A DNA stretch of 15,532 bases from an uncultured Methanobrevibacter sp. (GCA_902795935.1 CADBMS010000132.1:1-15532), one strand, 5' to 3'; positions 1 to 7,337 are shown, counted from the stretch's first letter. Notes: generated by a model from the letters alone, not told the origin. Program-made: numbers and translations.

Positions 1-53
1 GATATTTATAGAAATTTAGGGTAAAAATCAATTTTAAGTGCAAAAATAAAAAT

Positions 54-72
54 TAGAAAAAAAGGTTTTCTA
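54..72. promoter_or_regulatory. Inverted repeat upstream of the eha TATA box
   Basis: A perfect 7-bp inverted repeat, TAGAAAA then 5 nt then TTTTCTA, lies 12 bp upstream of the predicted TATA box of ehaA. That is where archaeal activators, or repressors that block TFB, often bind. The hexamer TAGAAA also occurs at 9-14 and 97-102, so a half-site lies on each side of the TATA box. A regulator site is inference; AT-rich DNA produces such repeats by chance. Confidence 0.3.
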
Positions 73-81
73 CAAAGCCAA

Positions 82-91
82 AATTTATATA
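82..91 (+). promoter_or_regulatory. TATA box of the eha operon promoter
   Basis: TTTATATA at 84-91, preceded by an A-rich BRE-like stretch (CCAAAA), matches the archaeal TATA consensus. Its centre is about 27 bp from the ehaA ATG at 115. Archaeal transcription usually starts about 25 bp downstream of the TATA centre, so the start falls within a few bases of the ATG. No Shine-Dalgarno sequence is visible before that ATG. The first gene is therefore probably read from a leaderless or nearly leaderless mRNA, unlike most downstream genes, which carry GGAG- or GGTGA-type sites. Confidence 0.65.
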
Positions 92-114
92 TTTTTTAGA
101 AACTATTTATTACT

Positions 115-429
115 ATGTGGATTCCTATAACTGAAATATATATTTTAATAAATTATATTATAACCATTATTTCAGCAATAATTATGGCTTTATTAGTAAA
201 ACTACCATTATTGCCTGAAAAACCAATAAGGCACTCATGGGCCTCTACTGCATTATTTCCAACGCCAATAATAGCTTTAGGATTGTTTGCAATTTGTGTG
301 GAGTTAAATATTAATGGATATTATTATAATATTGACTTAGCATTAATTATTGGGATTTTAAGTGCATTATTTGTAAAATATTTATTAGATGACACATTCC
401 CTAAACCTAATAGTGGGGATGTATCATGA
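115..429 (+). CDS. ehaA: Energy-converting hydrogenase A subunit EhaA
   Basis: This is the first gene of the operon, a 104-residue integral membrane protein. Three hydrophobic helices lie at about residues 9-28, 48-63 and 74-91. A conserved-looking loop, LPLLPEKPIRHSW (30-42), sits between the first two, and the C-terminal tail is short and polar. EhaA is a small membrane subunit of the Eha complex with no catalytic role assigned. The call rests on size, helix pattern and its place at the head of an unmistakable eha operon. The ATG follows a TATA box at leaderless distance and has no ribosome binding site. The gene overlaps ehaB by 4 bp (ATGA), so translation is probably coupled. Confidence 0.85.
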   Translation: MWIPITEIYILINYIITIISAIIMALLVKLPLLPEKPIRHSWASTALFPTPIIALGLFAICVELNINGYYYNIDLALIIGILSALFVKYLLDDTFPKPNSGDVS

Positions 430-923
430 ACTTAATAATAGGAATCATAATTGCAACAGTTATTTCATGGTTAAACTTTGTAATAATTGATATTTACTTT
501 GGATTGTCTGAATCTCCAGGGGTTAAAGGATCTAAAATTATTGGAGAAAATATAAAAAAAAGAAATGGTGATTTGGGTGGAGGTTTTTTCCAAGGAAACA
601 TTGTATGTTCTCCAGATGCATCCGCTGGAACATTACTAGCAGCAATATCTTGTTATTTAATGGGAGCACCAGAAGGGGGATTCATAGCAGCATTACTAGT
701 ATATGTGGGTAACAGGTTATGTGCAGACCCTGGATATGCAGGTTCAATAGGTGCAATAACAACTACCTTACTAATATTAATATTTGGTATTATGGGGGTA
801 ACTTCTGAAATGTTTATTGTTGGTATGTTAATTGCAATAACAACAATTCAGGGCATTCATCACCCATTTACATCTAAATTAATAGCCAATATTTCTAAAA
901 AACTAGGAAGGTATGTATTATGA
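426..923 (+). CDS. ehaB: Energy-converting hydrogenase A subunit EhaB
   Basis: A 165-residue integral membrane subunit of the Eha complex. The N-terminal helix is at about 2-22. A polar, Gly-rich loop (45-60) leads into NIVCSPDASAG (58-68), followed by closely spaced hydrophobic segments at about 64-80, 83-97, 108-124 and 127-142. Conserved-looking small motifs are GAPEGG (80-85) and CADPGYAG (99-106). No cofactor or enzyme motif is seen beyond isolated cysteines, which could be structural. The start ATG overlaps the ehaA stop codon. Identity follows from its position as second gene, its length and its helix content. The molecular role within the membrane arm is not known. Confidence 0.85.
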   Translation: MNLIIGIIIATVISWLNFVIIDIYFGLSESPGVKGSKIIGENIKKRNGDLGGGFFQGNIVCSPDASAGTLLAAISCYLMGAPEGGFIAALLVYVGNRLCADPGYAGSIGAITTTLLILIFGIMGVTSEMFIVGMLIAITTIQGIHHPFTSKLIANISKKLGRYVL

Positions 924-945
924 TTGGAAAAGGTGAATAAAGAAT

Positions 946-1206
946 ATGTTAATCACAATTGTGGGTATAATAATGTTTATAATGGCTGTAAGAGTATTAA
1001 TTTCTCAAGATCGTGCTGAAAGATTATTATACCTAAATGTTATAGGTTTTGCAGTATCGGCATTAGTTGCATTATATATAAAAACTCCCTTTGGAGCGAT
1101 TGTAGCTATAACATTCTTTATTTGCTCAACTTTAAGTGCTAATGCAATTGCATACACTTTAGATAGGTTAAAAGATGAAATAACATTAGATTATGGTGAA
1201 TTATAA
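946..1206 (+). CDS. ehaC: Energy-converting hydrogenase A subunit EhaC
   Basis: An 86-residue membrane protein with hydrophobic helices at about 2-18, 29-45 and 48-68 and an acidic C-terminus. The stretch VRVLISQDRAERLLYLN (15-31) joining the first two helices resembles the R-x-x-x-G-P-x-x-x-D-R-x-L-x-L-N pattern of MrpF/MnhF antiporter subunits and of MbhB-type hydrogenase subunits. The likeness is by eye and is inference. The ATG at 946 is served by AAGGTGA at 930-936. The stop shares one base with the ehaD start (TAATG). The gene is assigned by order and size within the operon. Confidence 0.82.
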   Translation: MLITIVGIIMFIMAVRVLISQDRAERLLYLNVIGFAVSALVALYIKTPFGAIVAITFFICSTLSANAIAYTLDRLKDEITLDYGEL

Positions 1207-1484
1207 TGAATCCATTTGGTTTTATAAATATAACAACAATAGCATTGCTTTTACTAATTATTGGGGCTATTGGAATAATTTTATTAAAAAAACCAATAGA
1301 TAAAATAATAATGTTCAATATATTAGATGCGGGATTTTTTATAATACTAGTTTCATCAAGATACCTTGATTTAGCATTTGCAACAGCAATATTTGACCCA
1401 ATAGCCACAATAATATTCCTAATGGCTATTATTAAATTAGATGAGTCTCGTAAAAACAGATTAAATAGGAGTGAAATAAAATGA
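1206..1484 (+). CDS. ehaD: Energy-converting hydrogenase A subunit EhaD
   Basis: A 92-residue membrane subunit with three helices (about 8-27, 34-50 and 57-77) and a basic, charged tail (78-92). The loop KKPIDKIIMFNILDAG (28-43) and the sequence DPIA (64-67) in the third helix give it the look of a small Mrp-antiporter-like subunit, as in other energy-converting hydrogenases. No redox motif is present. It is joined to its neighbours by TAATG (upstream) and ATGATG (downstream) overlaps, which suggests coupled translation and fixed stoichiometry. The name rests mainly on operon order and length. Confidence 0.82.
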   Translation: MNPFGFINITTIALLLLIIGAIGIILLKKPIDKIIMFNILDAGFFIILVSSRYLDLAFATAIFDPIATIIFLMAIIKLDESRKNRLNRSEIK

Positions 1485-1741
1485 TGGAATCACAAATATG
1501 GTTCATATCTGGAGCATTTCTACTGATACTAGGTTCGATAGCTACAGTTACGGGTCCTGGTGTGAAAGATCCAATCATAAGAACACTCAATACAGAAGTT
1601 GCTGCAGTGGGAATATCCTTAATACTATTAACATATAATCATACGTTGGCATTATTAACTTATATAGCAGCATCAGTAATTGTGTCCATGATTTTACTAC
1701 GTTTAATTGTGAGATTAGATGAAATGGGAGTTGAATTATGA
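1481..1741 (+). CDS. ehaE: Energy-converting hydrogenase A subunit EhaE
   Basis: An 86-residue membrane subunit with helices at about 6-24, 38-52 and 54-77. The segment GPGVKDPIIRTLNTE (25-39) between the first two helices again recalls the G-P-x-x-x-D-x-x-x-R motif of small Mrp/Mbh membrane subunits, and the C-terminal RLDEMGVEL is acidic. Two tandem ATG codons (1481 and 1484) can serve as start, the first overlapping the ehaD stop. It overlaps ehaF by 4 bp. The protein probably forms part of the ion-translocating membrane arm. That role comes from family and context, not from a visible catalytic residue. Confidence 0.82.
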   Translation: MMESQIWFISGAFLLILGSIATVTGPGVKDPIIRTLNTEVAAVGISLILLTYNHTLALLTYIAASVIVSMILLRLIVRLDEMGVEL

Positions 1742-2217
1742 AAACTTTAGCTGAAATATGGAATAATTTAGCAAATCCAAAATTAATTCCAAGACTATTC
1801 TCATTAACACTGGCTATTATCCTATTAATCGGTTTATTCATTCCTATGAATTTAAATGATAATCAATTATATGTGCGTCCTGAAATTCAAGAACAAATTA
1901 ATGAAAATAATTCATTAGCTCCTTATGATCGTGGGGGTATTCCATTAATTGAAGATGCTTATGTTAAAGCTCAATATCCAAATAATTCCCAAAATTTAGG
2001 TAAAATAACATCATATTTAACACCTTTAGCATTATTAGTTAAAGATAACACAATATATTTTGGAACATCTATTTGTGCATCACCTGGAGGTATTCTTGAT
2101 GAAATATTATATTATACTCGTGGTTTTGACACAATATTAGAATCATCAATCCTTATGATGGCCTTTGTTATAGCATCATGGCTTGGTTTAAACTTTACTA
2201 TGAGGAGGGAAGATTAA
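1738..2217 (+). CDS. ehaF: Energy-converting hydrogenase A subunit EhaF, with Mrp/MbhE-like motif
   Basis: A 159-residue subunit with one N-terminal helix (about 18-36), a polar central region of about 90 residues (38-127) and a C-terminal helix (about 136-152). Just before the second helix is YTRGFDTILESSILM (126-140). It closely resembles the RGFDTxGE motif of MrpA C-terminal/MrpB-type subunits and of MbhE in membrane-bound hydrogenases. That supports an Mrp-like antiporter module in Eha. The central soluble region contains YDRGGIPL (63-70) and two cysteine-free Pro/Asn-rich stretches, with no recognised domain. The start overlaps the ehaE stop (ATGA). Confidence 0.83.
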   Translation: MKTLAEIWNNLANPKLIPRLFSLTLAIILLIGLFIPMNLNDNQLYVRPEIQEQINENNSLAPYDRGGIPLIEDAYVKAQYPNNSQNLGKITSYLTPLALLVKDNTIYFGTSICASPGGILDEILYYTRGFDTILESSILMMAFVIASWLGLNFTMRRED

Positions 2218-2220
2218 AAT

Positions 2221-2889
2221 ATGATTGCAGCAACATTTGTACCAGAATATACGGCGTCAATATTTCTTCCAGCTTTATATGTTGGTTTAATAACAGGTTT
2301 CATAGCACTATTTGGAATATCGATCCAAAAAAATGATTTAGATGTATTAATATTAACTGATATTATTGGATTATCAATGTTAGTAATAGTTTCTGCAGTA
2401 GGAACTGATTTAGCAGAAGCATTAATATTGCCTGGTTTAGTTGTTGAATTAGCTGAAATAATGGCAATATCAGAACTATTGTTAACTCGTGAAATGAGAA
2501 AATTAGAAAAAGATGGGCCATTACTGCCAAATACATTCAAATTAGACATGGAAATATTAAACACTGCTCCAAATTTCATTGCAATAATACTTGTTTTATA
2601 TGGGGTATTTTTAACTGGATTTACTGGAGGAGCAATTGCTGGTGCTGGAATACTATTCTATGCAATATCTAAAAAATCAAAAGGACTAAATATAAATATA
2701 TTTGATGGAATTGCAGGAATATCTGGTATTGCATGGACATTATGGATTATTGGGTTTTTAACATTCTTTATAGTGCCACAATATTGGTTATTATCATTAT
2801 TACTTGCAGCATTCGGAATTTTAATAAAAGTTGCACTAAAAATGGGATTAATAGGTATAATGAACCGTGAAGAAATAAAAAAAGAATAA
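2221..2889 (+). CDS. ehaG: Energy-converting hydrogenase A subunit EhaG
   Basis: A 222-residue polytopic membrane protein with about seven hydrophobic segments (about 13-33, 42-60, 64-86, 116-135, 133-150, 163-182 and 185-205). The second and third helices carry buried acidic residues, including VVELAEIMAISE (74-85). Glutamates at such positions are used for ion transfer in NuoK/MrpC-like subunits, so this region may serve ion translocation (inference). A charged cytoplasmic-type loop (90-111) separates two helix bundles, and the tail is Lys/Glu-rich. A strong GAGGAGGG ribosome binding site lies at 2202-2209 inside the end of ehaF, 12 bp before the ATG. A 50-bp gap to ehaH follows. Confidence 0.85.
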   Translation: MIAATFVPEYTASIFLPALYVGLITGFIALFGISIQKNDLDVLILTDIIGLSMLVIVSAVGTDLAEALILPGLVVELAEIMAISELLLTREMRKLEKDGPLLPNTFKLDMEILNTAPNFIAIILVLYGVFLTGFTGGAIAGAGILFYAISKKSKGLNINIFDGIAGISGIAWTLWIIGFLTFFIVPQYWLLSLLLAAFGILIKVALKMGLIGIMNREEIKKE

Positions 2890-2939
2890 CGCTAATTAAA
2901 AGTAATTATTAAAATAATAAATCTATGGAGTAAATTAAA

Positions 2940-3614
2940 ATGGATATTGCAGCATTAAGTGGAGAAATATTTGGTTTCATACCTTTAGGGGATATAATGT
3001 TATATATAACTCCATTTAGTCTTTTCATGTTTGCAGGTGCACTTATTTTTACTTTCTTAATCGCAATAAGTAAAACTGAAACTCAAGTTGAAGCAGAATT
3101 CGGTTCATTAGAAGACAATAGAATCTCCATTGATTTAAAAGAATTTAAAATCAGAAGATTTTTAGCTATTATATGTGGCCTTGCAACATCTGGTGCAATG
3201 ATAACTGGTGATTTATTCAATTTCACATTATTTGTAACTTTAATAGGGATTCTTAATATTGGAATAGTATCTGCAGTAAAAATAATAGATGTATTAGATT
3301 CTGCATTCCAATATGGTTTAATTGCAATGATATCATCAATGCCACTTTTTTCAGGAGCAGCCTTAATATTAGGTGCAACTGGAACATTAAGCATACTAAA
3401 CTTAGCACAAATACAACCAAATCCCATGGTATACTTTGGTTCTGCATTAATATTAATAGGACTTTTGGGTGAAAGTGGTGTAGCACCATTTTATGCAACT
3501 AAAGCAGAAATGTTTCGTACTCCTGGTTCACCATTTATATTAATTATACATTTAAGTTCATTACTTATAATTACAAGAGCAATTGAAATATTATTAATTA
3601 TAAACACATTTTAA
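2940..3614 (+). CDS. ehaH: Energy-converting hydrogenase A subunit EhaH (antiporter-like)
   Basis: A 224-residue polytopic protein related to the NuoL/M/N-MrpD antiporter-like family, but much shorter than the usual 450-600 residues. Family-like stretches are GDLFNFTLFVTLIGI (90-104), LILGATGTLSILNLA (142-156) and GLLGESGVAPFYATKAEM (174-191). The last corresponds to the family pattern G-x-x-x-K-[SA]-G-x-x-P-F-H-x-W-L-P. At the usual Lys position there is Glu178, and the usual Glu of the preceding helix appears to be Thr100. It probably forms part of the ion-translocating arm. TGGAG at 2926-2930 is the likely ribosome binding site. Confidence 0.85.
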   Translation: MDIAALSGEIFGFIPLGDIMLYITPFSLFMFAGALIFTFLIAISKTETQVEAEFGSLEDNRISIDLKEFKIRRFLAIICGLATSGAMITGDLFNFTLFVTLIGILNIGIVSAVKIIDVLDSAFQYGLIAMISSMPLFSGAALILGATGTLSILNLAQIQPNPMVYFGSALILIGLLGESGVAPFYATKAEMFRTPGSPFILIIHLSSLLIITRAIEILLIINTF

Positions 3615-3633
3615 ATAAAAAGGAGATAATTTG

Positions 3634-3849
3634 ATGGATAAACTTAAATTATTCAGTTATATTGGATTAATAATTTCCATAATTGGTATAGGTTATGCTT
3701 TAATATTCAATCTTCCTGCATGGATTGTTTATACAATATCAATATTTTTAATTCCAGTATTTTTATTAACCATTGGATTAATAGTAATGGCTAAACCAAT
3801 AAAAGATGAGGAAGAAGAAAGAGTATTTGAACCTTTTATTGGATACTAA
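3634..3849 (+). CDS. ehaI: Energy-converting hydrogenase A subunit EhaI
   Basis: A 71-residue membrane protein with two helices (about 7-25 and 29-53) and an acidic, Glu-rich tail (58-66) that probably lies in the cytoplasm. ATG 3634 is chosen over the adjacent in-frame TTG at 3631 because it is the better codon and lies 8 bp after AGGAG (3621-3625). The TTG start would add one residue. No functional motif is visible. The protein is named by its place between the antiporter-like EhaH and the NuoH-like EhaJ. It may be a small helix-packing or linker subunit. Confidence 0.8.
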   Translation: MDKLKLFSYIGLIISIIGIGYALIFNLPAWIVYTISIFLIPVFLLTIGLIVMAKPIKDEEEERVFEPFIGY

Positions 3850-3870
3850 ACTCTTAATTATGGTGATTAA

Positions 3871-4731
3871 ATGAATTTAATGGCTTCAATTCTCATAAAT
3901 TTACTAATAGCGGCATTTATGGGAACTGTCCTCATTGGTTTACAACGAAAAGTTATGGCCCGAGTTCAAATGAGACCTGGACCACCAATAATTCAATATG
4001 TATTGCATACATTGAAATTTTATCTTAAAGAAACATCATTCCCTAAAACAGCAGCTATGCCTTTCTATATTGCTATTGCAAGTACATTATGTGCAATATG
4101 GGTTACTGGTATAATAATGGGTCCTGTAACTCAAGGTTCATTATTATTAATCTTTGGAATTTATGCAATGCATAAAATCGTGGAACATAATGCAGGTTCC
4201 TCTTCAGGTTCACCATATGGTAAATTAAGTTGTGTAAGAGCAGTATTTTCTGCATCAGCTGAACTCCCTTTATTTGCATTATTAATAGTAGTTTACCTAC
4301 AAACACATACTATGATTATAAGTGACATAATAACTTATCAATCCATAAATGGGCCATTAATATTCTCAATTCCACTAGCAGGTATAATGTTCTTTGTATT
4401 ATTAATAACAAAATCACATTATTCCTTATTCAGTATAACTAAAGGAAAAGACATTATATCAGGTTATGAAACAGAACACTTTGGTGTAATGAGAGGATAC
4501 TTAATGTTCTCAGAATCAATATCGTGGTACATGCTTCTTTGGATATACTTAACAGTATTCTTTGGGCCACTATCATTGATTTCTTATTTTATGGGAATGA
4601 TAGTTATTAGTGTAATTATCGCAATTATTAATGCAATTTCACCAATACTAAATCCAAACCATTCAGTTATGTTCCAAATAACATGTGCATTTATAGGAAT
4701 ATTTGGATCAATTATATTAATGATTATTTAA
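3871..4731 (+). CDS. ehaJ: Energy-converting hydrogenase A subunit EhaJ (NuoH/EchB-like)
   Basis: A 286-residue polytopic protein with about eight hydrophobic segments, of the NuoH/HycD/EchB family that anchors the soluble hydrogenase module to the membrane. The first helix is followed by RKVMARVQMRPGPP (26-39), the typical R-x-x-x-R-x-G-P loop of the family. Near the middle, EHNAGSSSGSPYGK and ASAELPLFALL, and later ISGYETEHFG, correspond to the conserved acidic loops facing the quinone-like cavity in complex I. In Eha this interface is thought to link electron transfer at the EhaN cluster to ion movement. A GGTGAT ribosome binding site ends 4 bp before the ATG. Confidence 0.9.
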   Translation: MNLMASILINLLIAAFMGTVLIGLQRKVMARVQMRPGPPIIQYVLHTLKFYLKETSFPKTAAMPFYIAIASTLCAIWVTGIIMGPVTQGSLLLIFGIYAMHKIVEHNAGSSSGSPYGKLSCVRAVFSASAELPLFALLIVVYLQTHTMIISDIITYQSINGPLIFSIPLAGIMFFVLLITKSHYSLFSITKGKDIISGYETEHFGVMRGYLMFSESISWYMLLWIYLTVFFGPLSLISYFMGMIVISVIIAIINAISPILNPNHSVMFQITCAFIGIFGSIILMII

Positions 4732-4763
4732 ATTAAAAAATTTGATTAAGGAGTAAAAAGATA

Positions 4764-5021
4764 ATGGCAGATGAAAAAGGTATAATATTATTATCCACAC
4801 TAGTACTGTTATGTGTTATAATTGTAAGTGCTTTAGTGGTATTTATACAATGGATTATAGTTATACCTATTTTAATAATTGCAATAATATTGGTATTCTT
4901 AATATTCTACCAAAACAATGATAAAATAAGTTATTTATCTGAAAAATTAGAAACAAGCATGTTTATATTAACTTTGTTATTTATAATCATTTCATTCATA
5001 TTATTATATAAACCTGCATAA
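4764..5021 (+). CDS. ehaK: Energy-converting hydrogenase A subunit EhaK
   Basis: An 85-residue, very hydrophobic membrane subunit with helices at about 7-27, 29-49 and 65-82 and one polar loop (50-63). AAGGAG at 4748-4753 provides a ribosome binding site 10 bp before the ATG. No residue pattern gives away a function. The protein is identified by size, helix count and its position after the NuoH-like gene. It has no obvious relatives outside Eha-type complexes that I can recognise. Confidence 0.8.
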   Translation: MADEKGIILLSTLVLLCVIIVSALVVFIQWIIVIPILIIAIILVFLIFYQNNDKISYLSEKLETSMFILTLLFIIISFILLYKPA

Positions 5022-5033
5022 AAGTGATGGTCT

Positions 5034-5363
5034 ATGACAGAATTATTATATTTAATTTATATTCTAGCATTTGTTATAGGTGCAATATTTGGATTAGTAT
5101 TAAGTTATAAAAAATATTCCCTACCTTTTGTAATTGAAAAAATGGATAATTTAGCATTAACAATTTCAATTATAGCATGGATATTATTAATTAATTCATC
5201 ACTAATACAGTTTATACCTCAAGAAATAATAGTAATAGTATCATTATTCTTAGTTTCATTAATAATAGGAATGCGTCCAGGTTATGGTAGGAAAGAAACA
5301 TATGTTGGTATAATAATTGCAGGATTAATCTATTTACTAAGATTACTAATAGGAGGTACCTAA
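5034..5363 (+). CDS. ehaL: Energy-converting hydrogenase A subunit EhaL
   Basis: A 109-residue membrane subunit with four probable helices (about 3-24, 40-58, 64-80 and 90-106). A positively charged loop (25-36) lies between helices 1 and 2, and GMRPGYGRKETYVG (79-92) between helices 3 and 4. The start lies 12 bp after ehaK, behind a weak GTGAT-type site. Its last codons (AGGAGGTACC) also supply the strong Shine-Dalgarno sequence for ehaM. It is the last membrane gene before the soluble hydrogenase module. Its role in the membrane arm is unknown. Confidence 0.8.
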   Translation: MTELLYLIYILAFVIGAIFGLVLSYKKYSLPFVIEKMDNLALTISIIAWILLINSSLIQFIPQEIIVIVSLFLVSLIIGMRPGYGRKETYVGIIIAGLIYLLRLLIGGT

Positions 5364-5368
5364 GCAAT

Positions 5369-5746
5369 ATGTCAACTAAAGAAAAATTAGAATTGATGAA
5401 ATTAAGAATACTAAAAGGTTATAAATGGCAAATTGATATAATCAACCCTTTATCAAAAGAATTAGAAATGGATAATGAAGAATTAGAACAAATATTAATG
5501 AATAATTTAGATATGATAAGTTTAGAAGGTTTACATTCACGTATACAATCAGCATATCCAAATTATTTAAAAACAAAACTATATTTTGACTTAAAACTTA
5601 ACCTGTTAATTGATGTAATGCAATTAATCCCGAAAAAAGACATCAACACATTATTAGATGAAAAAATAGAAGAAATACTCAATGGGAAAAATTACGATTC
5701 AATATATGATGAAACTAAAAAAGAAATAAAATCATTATTAAAATAA
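5369..5746 (+). CDS. ehaM: Energy-converting hydrogenase A subunit EhaM, soluble
   Basis: A 125-residue hydrophilic, mostly alpha-helical protein without membrane segments, cysteines or cofactor motifs. It is rich in Lys, Glu and Leu, with helices suggested at about 3-50 and 77-125. It lies exactly between the membrane genes and the hydrogenase catalytic genes. Eha operons are known to carry a conserved soluble protein here, which may act as a structural or assembly subunit on the cytoplasmic face (inference). Its Shine-Dalgarno AGGAGGT (5351-5357) lies within the 3' end of ehaL, 11 bp before the ATG. Confidence 0.8.
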   Translation: MSTKEKLELMKLRILKGYKWQIDIINPLSKELEMDNEELEQILMNNLDMISLEGLHSRIQSAYPNYLKTKLYFDLKLNLLIDVMQLIPKKDINTLLDEKIEEILNGKNYDSIYDETKKEIKSLLK

Positions 5747-5778
5747 AATAATAGCTATTAATTAGAGGGTAAAATAAA

Positions 5779-6228
5779 ATGTTAGATTCTCTTAAAGATG
5801 TAATACGTAAAAGTTCAATTCATGTATGTTTAATAAATACTGGAGGATGTAATGGATGTGACATTGAAGTAGTTGCATTATTATCTCCAAGATATGATTT
5901 AGAACAATATGGTATTTATGTTCATAACAATCCTCGTGAAGCAGATGTATTATTAATAACAGGTCCTGTAACTGAACAATGGAAGGAAAATCTTAGAAGA
6001 ATTTACACTAAAACACCAGAACCAAAAATTGTAGTTACACTAGGAAGTTGCCCGGTATCAGGCGATGTTTTCAATCAAGAAGGAGGATGTGTTTATGCAC
6101 CAGTATCTGATTTTATACCCGTTGATGCAGAAGTTCCAGGTTGTCCACCAAGACCCTCTGAAATACTAGAATCAATACTTTCTGTAGCTCCAGGAGCCAT
6201 AGCTACTAAAGGGAGGCAAAGAAAATGA
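5779..6228 (+). CDS. ehaN: Energy-converting hydrogenase A small subunit EhaN
   Basis: A 149-residue [NiFe]-hydrogenase small subunit of the short group 4 (Ech/NuoB-like) type, with only the proximal [4Fe-4S] cluster. Its four ligands are visible: Cys24 and Cys27 in NTGGCNGCDIE (20-30), Cys91 in TLGSCPVSG (87-95) and Cys122 in VPGCPPRP (119-126). The protein passes electrons from the NiFe centre of EhaO to polyferredoxin. It sits beside EhaJ like NuoB at the base of complex I. There is no Tat signal, consistent with a cytoplasmic position. A GAGGGT site precedes the start. The stop overlaps the ehaO start by 4 bp (ATGA), which fits the two forming one unit. Confidence 0.95.
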   Translation: MLDSLKDVIRKSSIHVCLINTGGCNGCDIEVVALLSPRYDLEQYGIYVHNNPREADVLLITGPVTEQWKENLRRIYTKTPEPKIVVTLGSCPVSGDVFNQEGGCVYAPVSDFIPVDAEVPGCPPRPSEILESILSVAPGAIATKGRQRK

Positions 6229-7337
6229 TAGTCCCAATTGGCCCAATTCACCCTGCATTAAAAGAACCAGCACGTTTAAAATTAAAAACTAAAGGAGAAA
6301 GAGTAATTAGTGCTGAGATAGATCTTGGTTTTGTTCATAGGGGAATTGAAAGGATAATGGAAGGTAAACCATGGCAAAAAGGAATATATCTCTCTGAAAG
6401 AGTATGTGGAATTTGTTCATATGTTCACACCCAAACATTTGCAGAGACATTTGAAAAAATTTCAGGCGTACAAGCTCCATTAAGAGCACAATATTTACGT
6501 GTAATAACAAATGAATTAGACAGAATTCAAAGCCATTTACTTGCTAATTCTACTTTTTTCAAATCAGTAGAGCATGAAACATTATTCATGTACATGTTGA
6601 AGATGAGAGAACCAATAATGGATGCAATTGAATTATTAACCGGTAATAGGGTTAATATGGGATGGAACATTGTTGGAGGAGTCCGGATGGATGCTAAAGA
6701 TGAACATCTCCAAAAAATCCATGAAATAATCCTAAAACTAGAAAAAGAATTTGATACATATTATGGAATGTATGCTGAAGGTCCATTTTTAAGATTAAGA
6801 AGTAATAAAGTAGGTCGGATGTCTAAAAAAGAAGCAATAGAAGGTAGGGCTGTAGGTCCTATAGGTAGAGGGTCAGGAATAAAAAAAGATTACCGTAAAA
6901 GCCATCATACTTATAAAGATAATTTTGATTTCAAAGTTATATGGAGAAAAGATGGAGATAATTTTGCTAGGAATATGAACAGATTTGATGAAATTCCAGA
7001 ATCAATAAAAATTTTAAAACAAGCAATAGAAAATATACCATCAGGAGATACACGTATACCTGTAGAAATTGGTAGAGGATATGGAGAATGGATAAATGAA
7101 GCTCCAAGGGGTGAAGTAAGATATATGGTTGAAACTAATGGAAATCTTATTAAAAATATATCTATTAGAACTCCAAGTATAATGAATATTGATTGTTGTG
7201 CAAGATATATGTTAAATGATGCAATGACAGTGTCAGATGCTATTGCAACATATGCTAGTGTAGATCCATGTATAGCTTGTGCTGAAAGAGTAATAGTGAC
7301 TAATGAGAAAAATGAAAAAATAAAAATTTACCTATAA
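6225..7337 (+). CDS. ehaO: Energy-converting hydrogenase A large (NiFe) subunit EhaO
   Basis: A 370-residue [NiFe]-hydrogenase large subunit, group 4, which splits H2 and drives ferredoxin reduction together with the membrane arm. The N-terminal nickel motif is RVCGICSYVH (59-68; Cys61, Cys64). The C-terminal motif is DPCIACAER (347-355; Cys349, Cys352). Other conserved stretches are GFVHRGIE (35-42) and NELDRIQSHL near residue 100. After the C-terminal motif come 15 residues (356-370) of the kind removed by a HycI-type endopeptidase once nickel is inserted, cutting after Arg355. That protease gene is not in the window. The length is typical for Ech/Eha-type large subunits, shorter than uptake hydrogenases. 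Confidence 0.95.
   Translation: MIVPIGPIHPALKEPARLKLKTKGERVISAEIDLGFVHRGIERIMEGKPWQKGIYLSERVCGICSYVHTQTFAETFEKISGVQAPLRAQYLRVITNELDRIQSHLLANSTFFKSVEHETLFMYMLKMREPIMDAIELLTGNRVNMGWNIVGGVRMDAKDEHLQKIHEIILKLEKEFDTYYGMYAEGPFLRLRSNKVGRMSKKEAIEGRAVGPIGRGSGIKKDYRKSHHTYKDNFDFKVIWRKDGDNFARNMNRFDEIPESIKILKQAIENIPSGDTRIPVEIGRGYGEWINEAPRGEVRYMVETNGNLIKNISIRTPSIMNIDCCARYMLNDAMTVSDAIATYASVDPCIACAERVIVTNEKNEKIKIYL

Noticed and set aside
920..940. Six-codon open frame (MIGKGE) overlapping the ehaB stop by ATGA.
   Set aside because: It is out of frame with ehaC and too short for a family match. Its AAGGTGA is better explained as the ehaC ribosome binding site.
1139..1408. Open frame of 89 codons on the minus strand under ehaC/ehaD.
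   Set aside because: It is antisense to well-supported membrane genes, has no family features, and long antisense frames are common opposite such codon usage.
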